In this document: one piece after another, positions 39,213-47,212 of the stretch
Layout of the letters: the number at the start of each line of letters is the position of its first letter
Position numbering within the stretch: the first letter of the stretch is position 1
Assembly (NCBI RefSeq): GCF_008386565.1
Contig: NZ_VUKA01000006.1
Location: 124,001 to 188,000, forward strand
Source: Teichococcus oryzae
GTDB taxonomy: Bacteria; Pseudomonadota; Alphaproteobacteria; Acetobacterales; Acetobacteraceae
Reading direction: 5' to 3'
DNA length: 64,000 nt
Notes under the pieces: generated by a model
What the model was told of the DNA's origin: nothing
What the model saw: only the letters and a program-made list of their open reading frames with translations
Databases searched by the model: none
Made by a program: the position numbers and the translations under genes

Positions 39213-41606
39213 TCAGTGCCCGAGCAGGGCCTGGGCGCAGGCATCCAGGATGGCCTCCCTGTCCAACTCGTATTCACGATAAAGATCCGGGATGTCCCCC
39301 GCCTGGCCGAAGCGGTCGACACCCAGCGGCACGACCCGGTGGCCATGCACGGCGCCCATCCAGGCATGCGCCGCCGGATGGCCGTCCAGCACGGAAACAA
39401 TGGCTGCGTCGCGGGCCAGCGGCGCCAGCAGCGCTTCAATGGTTGAGGGCGGGTTGCCCGGGCCACGCCGCGCCGCGCGGCGCGCCTTCAACCATTCGGC
39501 ATGCAGCCGGTCGGGGCTGGTGATGGCCAGCAGCCCCGCCCCCGGCTCCTCGGCGCGCAGTTCCTCGAAGGCAGCCAGGGCTTCCGGCGCCACCGGGCCC
39601 TGATAGGCGATGGCGATGCGCGCGCCTTCCGCTGGCGGCACCGCCCAGTAGCCGCCGGCGATCACCGCCTGCGGATCGAGCCGCCGCTCCGGCTGCGCGA
39701 TGGAGCGGGTGGACAGCCGCAGCCATACCGCCGAGCCGTCCGGCTGCTGCATGTGGTGGAAGGCATGGCGCAGCAGGATCGCCAGTTCGTCGGCATGCGC
39801 CGGCTCATAGGCGGCCAGCCGGTCCTGGGCCATGCCGATCAGCGGCGTGTTGACGCTCTGGTGCTGCCCGCCTTCCGGCGCCAGGGTGAGGCCTGAGGGG
39901 GTGGACACCAGCAGAAAGCGCGCATCCTGGTAGCAGGCATAGATCAGCGCATCGAGGCCGCGGTTGACGAAGGGGTCGTACACCGTGCCCACCGGCAGCA
40001 GCCGCGCCCCGTGCATGCGGTCGGCCAGGCCCAGCGCGCCCAGCACCAGGAACAGGTTCTGCTCGGCGATGCCAAGCTCGACATGCTGCCCCTTGGGCGA
40101 CATGCCCCAGCGCTGCGCCGAGGCCAGCTTGGCGTCGCGGAACACGTCGTTCTTCAGGTGGCGGTCGAAGATGCCGCGCCGGTTCACCCAGGGGCCGAGG
40201 CTGGTCGACACCGTCACGTCGGGGCTGGTGGTGACCACGCGCGAGGCCACGGCGGACCATTCCTTCTGGCCCCGGCCGATCTCGGCCATCAGCTCGCCAA
40301 AGCCCGCCTGGGTGGACAGCATTCGGCTGGGCGGCAGGCGGGGCGCCGGCAGCAGGGGCGGCACTGGCACGGGCGGCGCCACCAGGCTGCGCCCTTCCGG
40401 CGCCAGGGGGGCGGCGAAGGGAATCTCCCGGAGAAAGGCTTCCAGTTCCGCCTCGGGCAGGCCCAGCCCCTCGAAGCGGTCCCATTCATGGCCCTCGCGG
40501 ATGTTCAGTTCGGCGCGGAAGGCTTCCATCTGCTCCCGCGTCATCAGCCCGGCATGGTTGTCCTTGTGCCCGGCGAAAGGCAGGCCCATGCCCTTGACCG
40601 TGTAGGCGATGAAGCAGGTGGGCTGGTCGCCCGCCGCCTCCTGGGCGCGGAACGCCTCGCACAGCGTCTCGATGTCGTGGCCGCCGAGATTGGTCATCAG
40701 CGCGCCGAGTTCGGCGTCATCCAGCGGATCGATGATGGCGCGGATGCCGGGGATGCGGCCCAGCTCGGCCAGGATGGCGCTGCGCCACGCCGTTCCGCCC
40801 TGGAAGGTCAGCGCGGAATAAAGGCTGTTCGGGCAGTCATCGATCCAGCGGCGCAGATGCTCGCCATCGGGGCGCGCGAAGGCGGCTTCGAGCTTGCGGC
40901 CATATTTCAGCGTGACGACGTTCCAGCCCATGTCCCGGAACAGCCCCTCGATGCGGCCGAACAGCCGGTCGGGCACCACGGAATCCAGGCTCTGGCGGTT
41001 GTAGTCGATCACCCACCAGACATCGCGGATGTCGTGCTTCCAGCCTTCCAGAAGCGCCTCGTAGATGTTGCCCTCGTCCAGCTCGGCATCGCCGACGATG
41101 GCGACGTGGCGGCCGCGCGGCATGCCTTCCCGTGCCAGGCCGTGCAGGTGCACGTAATCCTGCACCAGGGAGGCAAAGGAGGTCAGCGCCACGCCCAGCC
41201 CGACCGAGCCGGTGGAGAAATCCACCTCCGGCCCGTCCTTGATCCGGCTGGGATAGGGCTGGATGCCGCCGAACTGGCGCAGCGTCGCCAGCTTCTCGCG
41301 CGTTTGCCGGCCGAGCAGGTAGTTGATGGCGTGGAACACCGGCCCGGCATGGGGCTTCACCGCCACCCGGTCCTGCGGCCGCAGGATGTCGAAATACAGC
41401 GCCGTCATGATCGCCGCCACCGACGCCGAGGATGCCTGGTGCCCGCCGACCTTCAGCCCGTCGCGATTGGGGCGGATGTGGTTGGCGTTGTGGATGGTCC
41501 AGGCCGACAGCCAGAGAAGCTTGCGCTCCACGGCACGCAGCAGCTTCAGGCGTCGGGTGGGATCTTCAGCCGGGCGCAGCCCACGCGGGTCGGGAGTGGC
41601 GTTCAT
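39213..41606 (-). CDS. AceE-like homodimeric E1 / transketolase-type ThDP enzyme
   Basis: A 797-residue thiamine-diphosphate enzyme in the same group as AceE, the homodimeric pyruvate dehydrogenase E1. The cofactor/Mg motif is GDAELDEGNIYEALLEGWK ... DYNRQSLD (about 174-210). Other AceE-type marks are NANHIRPNRDGLKVGGHQASS at the N-terminus, HAGPVFHAINYLLG, PEVDFSTGSVGLG, and EGGQHQSVNTPLIGM with YEPAHADELAILLRHAF in the C-terminal half. AceE is usually near 890 residues; this one is shorter. No E2 or E3 gene is adjacent, and alphaproteobacteria normally use the two-chain PdhA/PdhB E1, so its substrate and acceptor are uncertain. Confidence 0.85.
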   Translation of the reverse strand: MNATPDPRGLRPAEDPTRRLKLLRAVERKLLWLSAWTIHNANHIRPNRDGLKVGGHQASSASVAAIMTALYFDILRPQDRVAVKPHAGPVFHAINYLLGRQTREKLATLRQFGGIQPYPSRIKDGPEVDFSTGSVGLGVALTSFASLVQDYVHLHGLAREGMPRGRHVAIVGDAELDEGNIYEALLEGWKHDIRDVWWVIDYNRQSLDSVVPDRLFGRIEGLFRDMGWNVVTLKYGRKLEAAFARPDGEHLRRWIDDCPNSLYSALTFQGGTAWRSAILAELGRIPGIRAIIDPLDDAELGALMTNLGGHDIETLCEAFRAQEAAGDQPTCFIAYTVKGMGLPFAGHKDNHAGLMTREQMEAFRAELNIREGHEWDRFEGLGLPEAELEAFLREIPFAAPLAPEGRSLVAPPVPVPPLLPAPRLPPSRMLSTQAGFGELMAEIGRGQKEWSAVASRVVTTSPDVTVSTSLGPWVNRRGIFDRHLKNDVFRDAKLASAQRWGMSPKGQHVELGIAEQNLFLVLGALGLADRMHGARLLPVGTVYDPFVNRGLDALIYACYQDARFLLVSTPSGLTLAPEGGQHQSVNTPLIGMAQDRLAAYEPAHADELAILLRHAFHHMQQPDGSAVWLRLSTRSIAQPERRLDPQAVIAGGYWAVPPAEGARIAIAYQGPVAPEALAAFEELRAEEPGAGLLAITSPDRLHAEWLKARRAARRGPGNPPSTIEALLAPLARDAAIVSVLDGHPAAHAWMGAVHGHRVVPLGVDRFGQAGDIPDLYREYELDREAILDACAQALLGH

Positions 41607-41741
41607 GAGGGCTTCCTTGCTGCTTCGTTCCTGGACCCGGACAGGCTAGTGAAAACCTGCGCCGGCACCAAGCCGGGCACCTTCACGAGATGGCAATCGA
41701 TTTGGCGCAACGTCGCCGCTTTCAAGCCGGAGCGTGATCCG

Positions 41742-42509
41742 ATGGCCGTCCCCCCTTCCGCCGGATGCCAGGGCTGCCGAAGGCCGGCATCGGCCCTGCC
41801 GCCCCTGTCGATGGCGTTCCAGCCCATCCTGCGCTCGAATGCCGCGGGCCGGCGGGTTTATGCCTATGAGGCGCTGGTACGGGGTCCCGCGGGAGAAGGC
41901 GCCGGCGGCGTGCTGGGCACAGTCACCGAAGCGAACCGCTACGCCTTCGACCAGGCCTGCCGCGTCCGCGCCATCGAGATGGCGGCCGCGCTGGGCCTGA
42001 CCGAAACCGAAGCGCGGCTGTCCATCAACTTCATGCCCAACGCCGTCTACGAGCCACGCGCCTGCATCCGCGCCACCCTGGCCGCGGCCGAGCGCACCGC
42101 CCTGCCGCGGGACCGGCTGATCTTCGAGTTCACCGAGAACGAGGCCATGCAGGACCCGGCGCATCTGCTGCGCATCCTGGCCTGCTACCGGGAGATTGGC
42201 TTCCGCACCGCCATCGACGATTTCGGCGCCGGGCATTCGGGGCTGACCCTGCTGGCCGACTTCCAGCCCGACGCGGTCAAGCTCGACATGGCGTTGGTGC
42301 GCGGCGTGGACCAGGATTCGCGGCGGCGCAGCATCATACGCCACATGGTATCGCTATGCGCCGATCTCGGCTGCGACGTGGTGGCGGAAGGCATCGAAAC
42401 GGAGGCCGAGTTCCGCGTCCTCCAGGATCTCGGCATCATGCTGTTCCAGGGCTACCTGATCGGCCGCCCCGGCTTCGAAACCCTGCCCCGCCTGGCCCTC
42501 GCCGCGTGA
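41742..42509 (+). CDS. Stand-alone EAL-domain c-di-GMP phosphodiesterase
   Basis: A 255-residue EAL protein with no GGDEF or sensor domain. The catalytic set looks complete: YEALVRG (the EAL residues, Glu43), SINFMPNAV, EFTENEAMQD, the DDFGAGHSGL loop 6, KLDMALVRG, EGIETEAE and QGYLIGRP. It should hydrolyse c-di-GMP to pGpG. The first 22 residues carry a short Cys pair (GCQGC) of unknown meaning. The ATG at 41742 is chosen because the long upstream frame is antisense to the AceE-like gene. It is divergent from that gene and convergent with the malonyl-CoA decarboxylase gene six bases away. Confidence 0.93.
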   Translation: MAVPPSAGCQGCRRPASALPPLSMAFQPILRSNAAGRRVYAYEALVRGPAGEGAGGVLGTVTEANRYAFDQACRVRAIEMAAALGLTETEARLSINFMPNAVYEPRACIRATLAAAERTALPRDRLIFEFTENEAMQDPAHLLRILACYREIGFRTAIDDFGAGHSGLTLLADFQPDAVKLDMALVRGVDQDSRRRSIIRHMVSLCADLGCDVVAEGIETEAEFRVLQDLGIMLFQGYLIGRPGFETLPRLALAA

Positions 42510-42515
42510 GGCGCG

Positions 42516-43925
42516 TCACTGCGGCCCGCCGCGCGCCAGCCTGCGCAGCGCGGCCGTGGCGGCCCGGCTGCCCTCGCCTACATAGGCCTCGTGGTAATCC
42601 TCGATCTTCGCCGGGTCGTAGAGATAGTTCACCATGAAGCCGAGGCTTTCGCGCATCCCCTTCTCGGAGACGTCGCCGCGCCAGCAGATGCGCTCAACCC
42701 GCGCGCCGTTGGACAGGTGGAAATGCCCGACCGGATCGCGGGCCCGCTTGCCGCCGCGCCCCGCCTCGCTGATCAGGTAGCGGGCGCAAAGCCGGGTCAG
42801 CACGGGCTCTGCCTTCAGGCCCCAGCTGCCGGCGAGCGCGCGTGGTCCGGCCAGCAGCGCGCGCAGCGCCGCGTCGCCGCTTTCGAGCCCTGACCATTCG
42901 ACGAGTTGCTTCGCTTCCTCCTCCGTCAGCAGCTTCGGCTCGGCCTCGCTGGTGCGCTCCTCCAGCCAGCGGCGGAACCCCGGGATCGGCGACAGGGTGG
43001 AGAAGGTCTTCAGGTTGGGCAGTTCCTCCCGCAGCAGCGCCACGACCCGCTTGATCAGGAAGTTGCCGAAGGAGATCCCGTCCAGGCCGCGCTGGCAGTT
43101 GTTGATGGAATAGAAGATGGCGGTGTCGGCGCGGCGCGGGTCCTGCACCGGCGCCTTCTCGTCCAGCAGCTTCTGCACCGAGCCGGACAAGCCCTGCACC
43201 AGCGCCACCTCGACGAAGATCAGCGGCTCCTCCGGCATGCGCGGATGGAAGAAGGCATAACAGCGCCGGTCGGAATCGAGGCGGTTTTTCAGGTCCCGCC
43301 AGGTGCGGATGCGGTGCACCGCCTCATAGCCCACCAGCTTCTCCAGCAGCGCGGCCGGCGAATGCCAGTCGATGCGGCGCAGCTCCAGGAAGCCGATGTC
43401 GAACCAGTTGGCCAGCAGGCCGCGCAGATCGGCATCCAACGCTCCCAGCATCGGGTCCTTGCCCATCAGTCGGTTCAGGTCGGCCCGCAGATCGACCAGG
43501 AACTTCATGCCATCCGGGATGGTGGTGAACTGCGTCAGCAGGCGCACCCGCGGCGGTTCCAGCGTGCGGCGCAGCTTCGCCTTGGCGCTGGCCCGCGTGG
43601 CGGCGTCACGGGCGGCGCTGACCTCGCGCATGGCCATCTCCACCGCCGCGGCATCGGAGTCGAAGCCCGCCAGGGCGCGGAAGAAATCGGCGCGGCCCGC
43701 CTCATCCAGCGTCAGGTAGGATTGCGCGAGGCTGGCGGCGCGGTTGCGGGCCGAAACCTCGCCACCGCGTGCTTCCAGGCAGTCGCGCATCCGCGTTTCC
43801 CAGGAGGCGTTCTCGGCCGGGCCGCTGACGGAGGCCGCCATGTCGCGCCACAGCAAGGTGACACGCTTCAGCGCCCGGTCGAACAACCCCTCGGATTCCG
43901 AAGGAAGAATGGCGATGTCGGACAT
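42516..43925 (-). CDS. Malonyl-CoA decarboxylase
   Basis: Converts malonyl-CoA to acetyl-CoA and CO2; 469 residues, a full-length MCD family protein. An N-terminal helical domain is followed by the catalytic GNAT-like domain with FFHPRMPEEPLIFVEVAL, IFYSINNCQRGLDGISFGNFL (split here as FYSINNCQRGLDG and ISFGNFLIKRVV), FSTLSPIPGFRRWL and the His-bearing FHLSNGARVERICW near the end. The ATG at 43925 gives MSDIAILPSESEG. No malonate transporter or malonyl-CoA synthetase gene is adjacent; the upstream nnrD gene on the same strand is 81 bases away with a dyad in between. Confidence 0.95.
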   Translation of the reverse strand: MSDIAILPSESEGLFDRALKRVTLLWRDMAASVSGPAENASWETRMRDCLEARGGEVSARNRAASLAQSYLTLDEAGRADFFRALAGFDSDAAAVEMAMREVSAARDAATRASAKAKLRRTLEPPRVRLLTQFTTIPDGMKFLVDLRADLNRLMGKDPMLGALDADLRGLLANWFDIGFLELRRIDWHSPAALLEKLVGYEAVHRIRTWRDLKNRLDSDRRCYAFFHPRMPEEPLIFVEVALVQGLSGSVQKLLDEKAPVQDPRRADTAIFYSINNCQRGLDGISFGNFLIKRVVALLREELPNLKTFSTLSPIPGFRRWLEERTSEAEPKLLTEEEAKQLVEWSGLESGDAALRALLAGPRALAGSWGLKAEPVLTRLCARYLISEAGRGGKRARDPVGHFHLSNGARVERICWRGDVSEKGMRESLGFMVNYLYDPAKIEDYHEAYVGEGSRAATAALRRLARGGPQ

Positions 43926-43954
43926 GCAGTTCCTCGACCCTCGGGCTCGGACCC

Positions 43955-43969
43955 CAGATTGGTAATCTG
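43955..43969. promoter_or_regulatory. Candidate operator upstream of malonyl-CoA decarboxylase gene
   Basis: Perfect dyad CAGATTGGTAATCTG, 30 bases before the start codon, followed by a second small palindrome-like stretch (AGAAATATCT). The size and position fit an operator for a dimeric repressor; GntR-type regulators control malonate genes in other alphaproteobacteria, but no regulator gene is seen here. Confidence 0.4.
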
Positions 43970-44006
43970 CAGAAATATCTGGTGATCAGTTTGGCGCAGT
44001 CCAGTC

Positions 44007-45449
44007 TTATCCGGGAAGTGCCGAAGCGATGGCGGGGCCAATTTCCGGCAACACATCTTCGGCAATCAAAGGTTGATCCGGCGGCCCGCCGCGCAAGGCG
44101 CGTGACGCGGCGGCGCCGTGCAGCCATGCGGCGGCGGCGGCGGCCTCGAAGGCCGGCATACCCTGCGCCATCAGCCCGGCCACGAGGCCGGCCAGCACAT
44201 CACCGCTTCCGGCGGTGGCCAGGGCAGGCGGCGCGTTGCCATTGATCGCCATCCGCCCATCCGGCGCGGCGATGATGCTGTCGGAGCCTTTCAGCAGCAC
44301 CACCGATCCGCACAACGCCGCCGCCGCGCGCGCGGCTTCGGGCCGGTTATCGCCGATCGGGCCGAAAACCCGGGCGAACTCGCCGGCATGCGGTGTCAGC
44401 ACCGCGGCGCCCCGCAACCGGTCCGGCGCGCCGGCGGCGGCGGTCAGCGCCCCGCCATCCGCCACCACAAGCCGCCCGGCCCCGGCCAAGTCGCGCAGCA
44501 ATTCCAGGATGTCCTTCCCCGGCGGGGCGCCGGGGCCAAGCAGCCAGGCATTGCGCCGCGCATCCCCGATCAGCGCGCCGGGCGGATCGTCGCGCACCAG
44601 CAGGCCGGGCTCGGCGCCACGCAACAGGGCGGCGGTGGCGCCATCCGGCGCCGCCACCGTCACCAGCCCCGCGCCGGCCCGCCGCGCCGCCGCCGCCGCC
44701 AGCCGCGCCGCGCCCGGCATGGCGGCACCGGCCACCAGCGTGACATGGCCCAGGCTGTATTTGTGGCTGCCGGCATCGCGTCGCGGCAGGTGCCACAGCG
44801 CCGGACCATTGCCGAAGCTGCGGGGCGCGATGCCCTCCAGCACGGCGTCCGGCAGGCCGATGGGCGCCAGCACCAGTTCCCCGCACAGATCGCGGCCCGG
44901 CAGCAGCAGATGCCCCGGCTTGCGGCGGAAGAAGGTGACGGTCAACGCCGCGCGGAGCGCGAAGCCGCGCACCTGCCCGGTGGCGCCGTCAACGCCGGAC
45001 GGCACGTCCACCGCCACCACAGGGGCGGTGACGCCGCGCAGAAGGTCCACCAAGCCCGGGTCCAGGTCGCGTTGCAGCCCGGCGCCGAACAACGCGTCGA
45101 TCACCAGCCCGGCCCGGGCGATTTCTCCCGCCGTCAGGGCATGGCGCGGGCCGCGCCAGGCGGCGGCGGCCAGGGCGGCGTCGGTGCCGGGACGCGGCGG
45201 CGCCAGGGCGGCCACCGCCACGGGCCAGCCCGCCTGCTCCAGCAGCCGCGCCACCACATAGCCATCGCCGCCATTGTTGCCGGGCCCGGCCAGCACCAGC
45301 ACGCGGCAGGGCCGGAAACGGGCGCGCACCGCGCGCGCCACGGCGGCGCCGGCGGCATTCATCAGCCCCAGGCCGGACAGGCCGGCGGCTATGGCGGAGC
45401 GATCAGCCTCGGCCATCTGGGCCGGGGTCAGCAACTCGGAACCGTTCAT
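44007..45449 (-). CDS. nnrD: Bifunctional NAD(P)H-hydrate epimerase / ADP-dependent dehydratase
   Basis: Repairs NADHX and NADPHX. The N-terminal half is the epimerase (YjeF_N: MAEADRSAIAAGLSGLGLMNAAG then VLVLAGPGNNGGDGYVVARLL, residues about 51-71); the C-terminal half is the ribokinase-like dehydratase with LTPHAGEFARVFG and NGNAPPALATAGSGDVLAGLVAGL (split as ALATAGSGDVLAG). The product is 480 residues from the ATG at 45449 (MNGSELLTPAQMAEADR); an in-frame ATG eight codons upstream (45473) is possible, and neither has a strong SD. It is divergent from the TRAP cluster and followed by the malonyl-CoA decarboxylase gene. Confidence 0.93.
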   Translation of the reverse strand: MNGSELLTPAQMAEADRSAIAAGLSGLGLMNAAGAAVARAVRARFRPCRVLVLAGPGNNGGDGYVVARLLEQAGWPVAVAALAPPRPGTDAALAAAAWRGPRHALTAGEIARAGLVIDALFGAGLQRDLDPGLVDLLRGVTAPVVAVDVPSGVDGATGQVRGFALRAALTVTFFRRKPGHLLLPGRDLCGELVLAPIGLPDAVLEGIAPRSFGNGPALWHLPRRDAGSHKYSLGHVTLVAGAAMPGAARLAAAAARRAGAGLVTVAAPDGATAALLRGAEPGLLVRDDPPGALIGDARRNAWLLGPGAPPGKDILELLRDLAGAGRLVVADGGALTAAAGAPDRLRGAAVLTPHAGEFARVFGPIGDNRPEAARAAAALCGSVVLLKGSDSIIAAPDGRMAINGNAPPALATAGSGDVLAGLVAGLMAQGMPAFEAAAAAAWLHGAAASRALRGGPPDQPLIAEDVLPEIGPAIASALPG

Positions 45450-45644
45450 CGGATCATGGTCTGCAGGCGGCATCACCGCAGCAACACCCCCCGCGCTGCG
45501 CCGTTGCGCGGATGGGCCCCGCAACGGCGCGGAACATCCCTGCGGGCAGGGTCCGGTGCAACCGCCGGACGCTTGCACAGCGGCCTGCGCCCCGCCACGC
45601 TGCTGGTGCGGCGATCCGCCGCCTTCGGGGAGGACTCACGAACC

Positions 45645-46685
45645 ATGGTGCAGCGACGCCACCTGCCCGCCCTCGTGGCTGGGATTCTCGCGGCTCCTTT
45701 GGCGACGCCACGCATCGCCCGCGCCCAGTCGGCATCGGTGACGCTACGCCTGCATCATTTCCTGCCGGCGGTGTCCAACATCCATCGCAACTTCCTGCAG
45801 CCCTGGAGCAAGGAAATCGAGGACGCGACCGATGGCGGGCTGAAGATCCGCCTGTTTCCCTCCATGCAGCTCGGCGGCGCGCCGCCACAGCTCTACGACC
45901 AGGCGCGCGACGGCGTGGCCGACATCGTCTGGACCCTGCCCGGCTACACCGCCGGCCGCTTCCCGAAGATCGAGGTGCTGGAGCTTCCCTTCATCGCCAA
46001 CAAGGACGGCGTGTCCAATGCGCGCGCATGCCAGGCCTTCGCCAGCAAGCATCTGGCCGAGGAATTCGGCGAGGTGCAGCCGCTGGTGTTCTGGGCGCAT
46101 GATGCGGGGCTGATCCATTCCCGCCGCCCGGTGCAGGCCATGGAGGATCTGCGGGGCATGAAGCTGCGCTTCCCGACCCGGCAGGCGGGCGAAGGGCTGC
46201 GCGCGCTGGGGGCGGCGCCCATCGGCATGCCCGTGCCGCAGGTGCCGGAGGCGCTGAGCCAGGGCGTGCTGGATGGCGCCGTGGTGCCGTGGGAGGTGGT
46301 GCCGTCGATCAAGCTGCAGGAGCTGGTGAAGAACCACACCAGCATCCCCGGCCGCCCGACCTTCTACACCGCGACCAATGTGCTGGCGATGAACAAGGCG
46401 AAATACGCCGCCCTGCCCGATGCCTTGCGCAAGGTGCTCGACGAGCAATCCGGCATGGCCGCCGCCGCGCTGGTCGGCGGCACGCTGGACCAGCAGGCGG
46501 TGCAGAACTCCGAGGCCGCCCGCAAGCGCGGCAACACGCTGATCGAGATCACTGCCGAGGAAGCGGCGCGCTGGCGCCAAGCCTGCCAGCCGGTCACCGA
46601 TGCCTGGCTCGCTCAGATGCGCGACCGTGGCGGCGAGATGCTGCTGGCCAAGGCGCGCGCCACCTTCGACCAGTTCGCCGCCTGA
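45645..46685 (+). CDS. TRAP transporter periplasmic solute-binding protein (DctP family)
   Basis: 346 residues with a cleavable signal (RRHLPALVAGILAAPLATPRIARAQSA, cut after about residue 28), so it is periplasmic. The mature protein follows the DctP fold: LRLHHFLPAVSNIHRNFLQPW, LFPSMQLGGAPPQLYDQARDG, DIVWTLPGYTAGRFPKIEVL, and the substrate-carboxylate Arg in GMKLRFPTRQAGEGLRALG. GGAGG lies 11 bases before the ATG; the frame is open far upstream but antisense to nnrD. The dctQ and dctM genes follow at once. The downstream pca-type genes suggest an aromatic acid or a carboxymuconate-related ligand. Confidence 0.95.
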   Translation: MVQRRHLPALVAGILAAPLATPRIARAQSASVTLRLHHFLPAVSNIHRNFLQPWSKEIEDATDGGLKIRLFPSMQLGGAPPQLYDQARDGVADIVWTLPGYTAGRFPKIEVLELPFIANKDGVSNARACQAFASKHLAEEFGEVQPLVFWAHDAGLIHSRRPVQAMEDLRGMKLRFPTRQAGEGLRALGAAPIGMPVPQVPEALSQGVLDGAVVPWEVVPSIKLQELVKNHTSIPGRPTFYTATNVLAMNKAKYAALPDALRKVLDEQSGMAAAALVGGTLDQQAVQNSEAARKRGNTLIEITAEEAARWRQACQPVTDAWLAQMRDRGGEMLLAKARATFDQFAA

Positions 46686-46720
46686 CGCCTTGAGCCCGCA
46701 TCCAGGAGACCCGCCGCCTG

Positions 46721-47212
46721 ATGGCGCCTGATCGTGACGGCGCCATCCCGCGCCTCGCCACCGCCCTGATGCTGGCCGGCAGCGTTCTGCTGCTGGCCAC
46801 CGCCCTTCTGGCCACGGCCAGCATCCTGCTGCGCTGGATCACCGGCCAGCCGATCCCCGGCGATTTCGAGCTGGTGCAGATCGGCTCCGGCCTCGCCGTG
46901 TTCGGCTTCCTGGCCCATGGCACGTTGATGCGCGCCAACATCCTGGTGGACAGCTTCACCGGCTGGCTGCCGGCGCGGATCAACGATGCGGTGGATGCCC
47001 TGTGGAACCTGGCCTGGGCGGTGGCGACGGCGCTGCTGGCCTGGCGCATGGCGCTGGGTGCCGCGGATGCGTGGGCCAGCGGCACGCGCTCCATGGTGCT
47101 GGGCGTGGCGCAATGGTGGGCCATCGCCCTTGGCGCCCTGGCCTTCGGCGCCACGGCGCTGGCCGCGATCTGGGTGGCGTGGCGGCAGCTCCGGGGGGAT
47201 CTGCGCGCATGA
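46721..47212 (+). CDS. TRAP transporter small permease (DctQ family)
   Basis: Small four-helix membrane subunit, 163 residues, that docks the binding protein onto the large permease. Hydrophobic segments lie at about 12-36, 48-70, 87-110 and 130-155; the family features are SILLRWITGQPIPGDFELVQIG with the charged half-helix (Asp, Glu), and the central FGFLAHGTLMRANILVDSF. The stop overlaps the dctM start by ATGA, so the two permeases are translationally coupled. Confidence 0.93.
   Translation: MAPDRDGAIPRLATALMLAGSVLLLATALLATASILLRWITGQPIPGDFELVQIGSGLAVFGFLAHGTLMRANILVDSFTGWLPARINDAVDALWNLAWAVATALLAWRMALGAADAWASGTRSMVLGVAQWWAIALGALAFGATALAAIWVAWRQLRGDLRA

Noticed and set aside
40011-41741. 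Long upstream extension of the EAL frame
   Set aside because: It is antisense to the AceE-like gene and has no protein-like pattern. EAL homology begins after the ATG at 41742.
44118-45644. Upstream extension of the TRAP binding-protein frame
   Set aside because: It is antisense to nnrD. A signal peptide starts at the ATG at 45645 with GGAGG before it.
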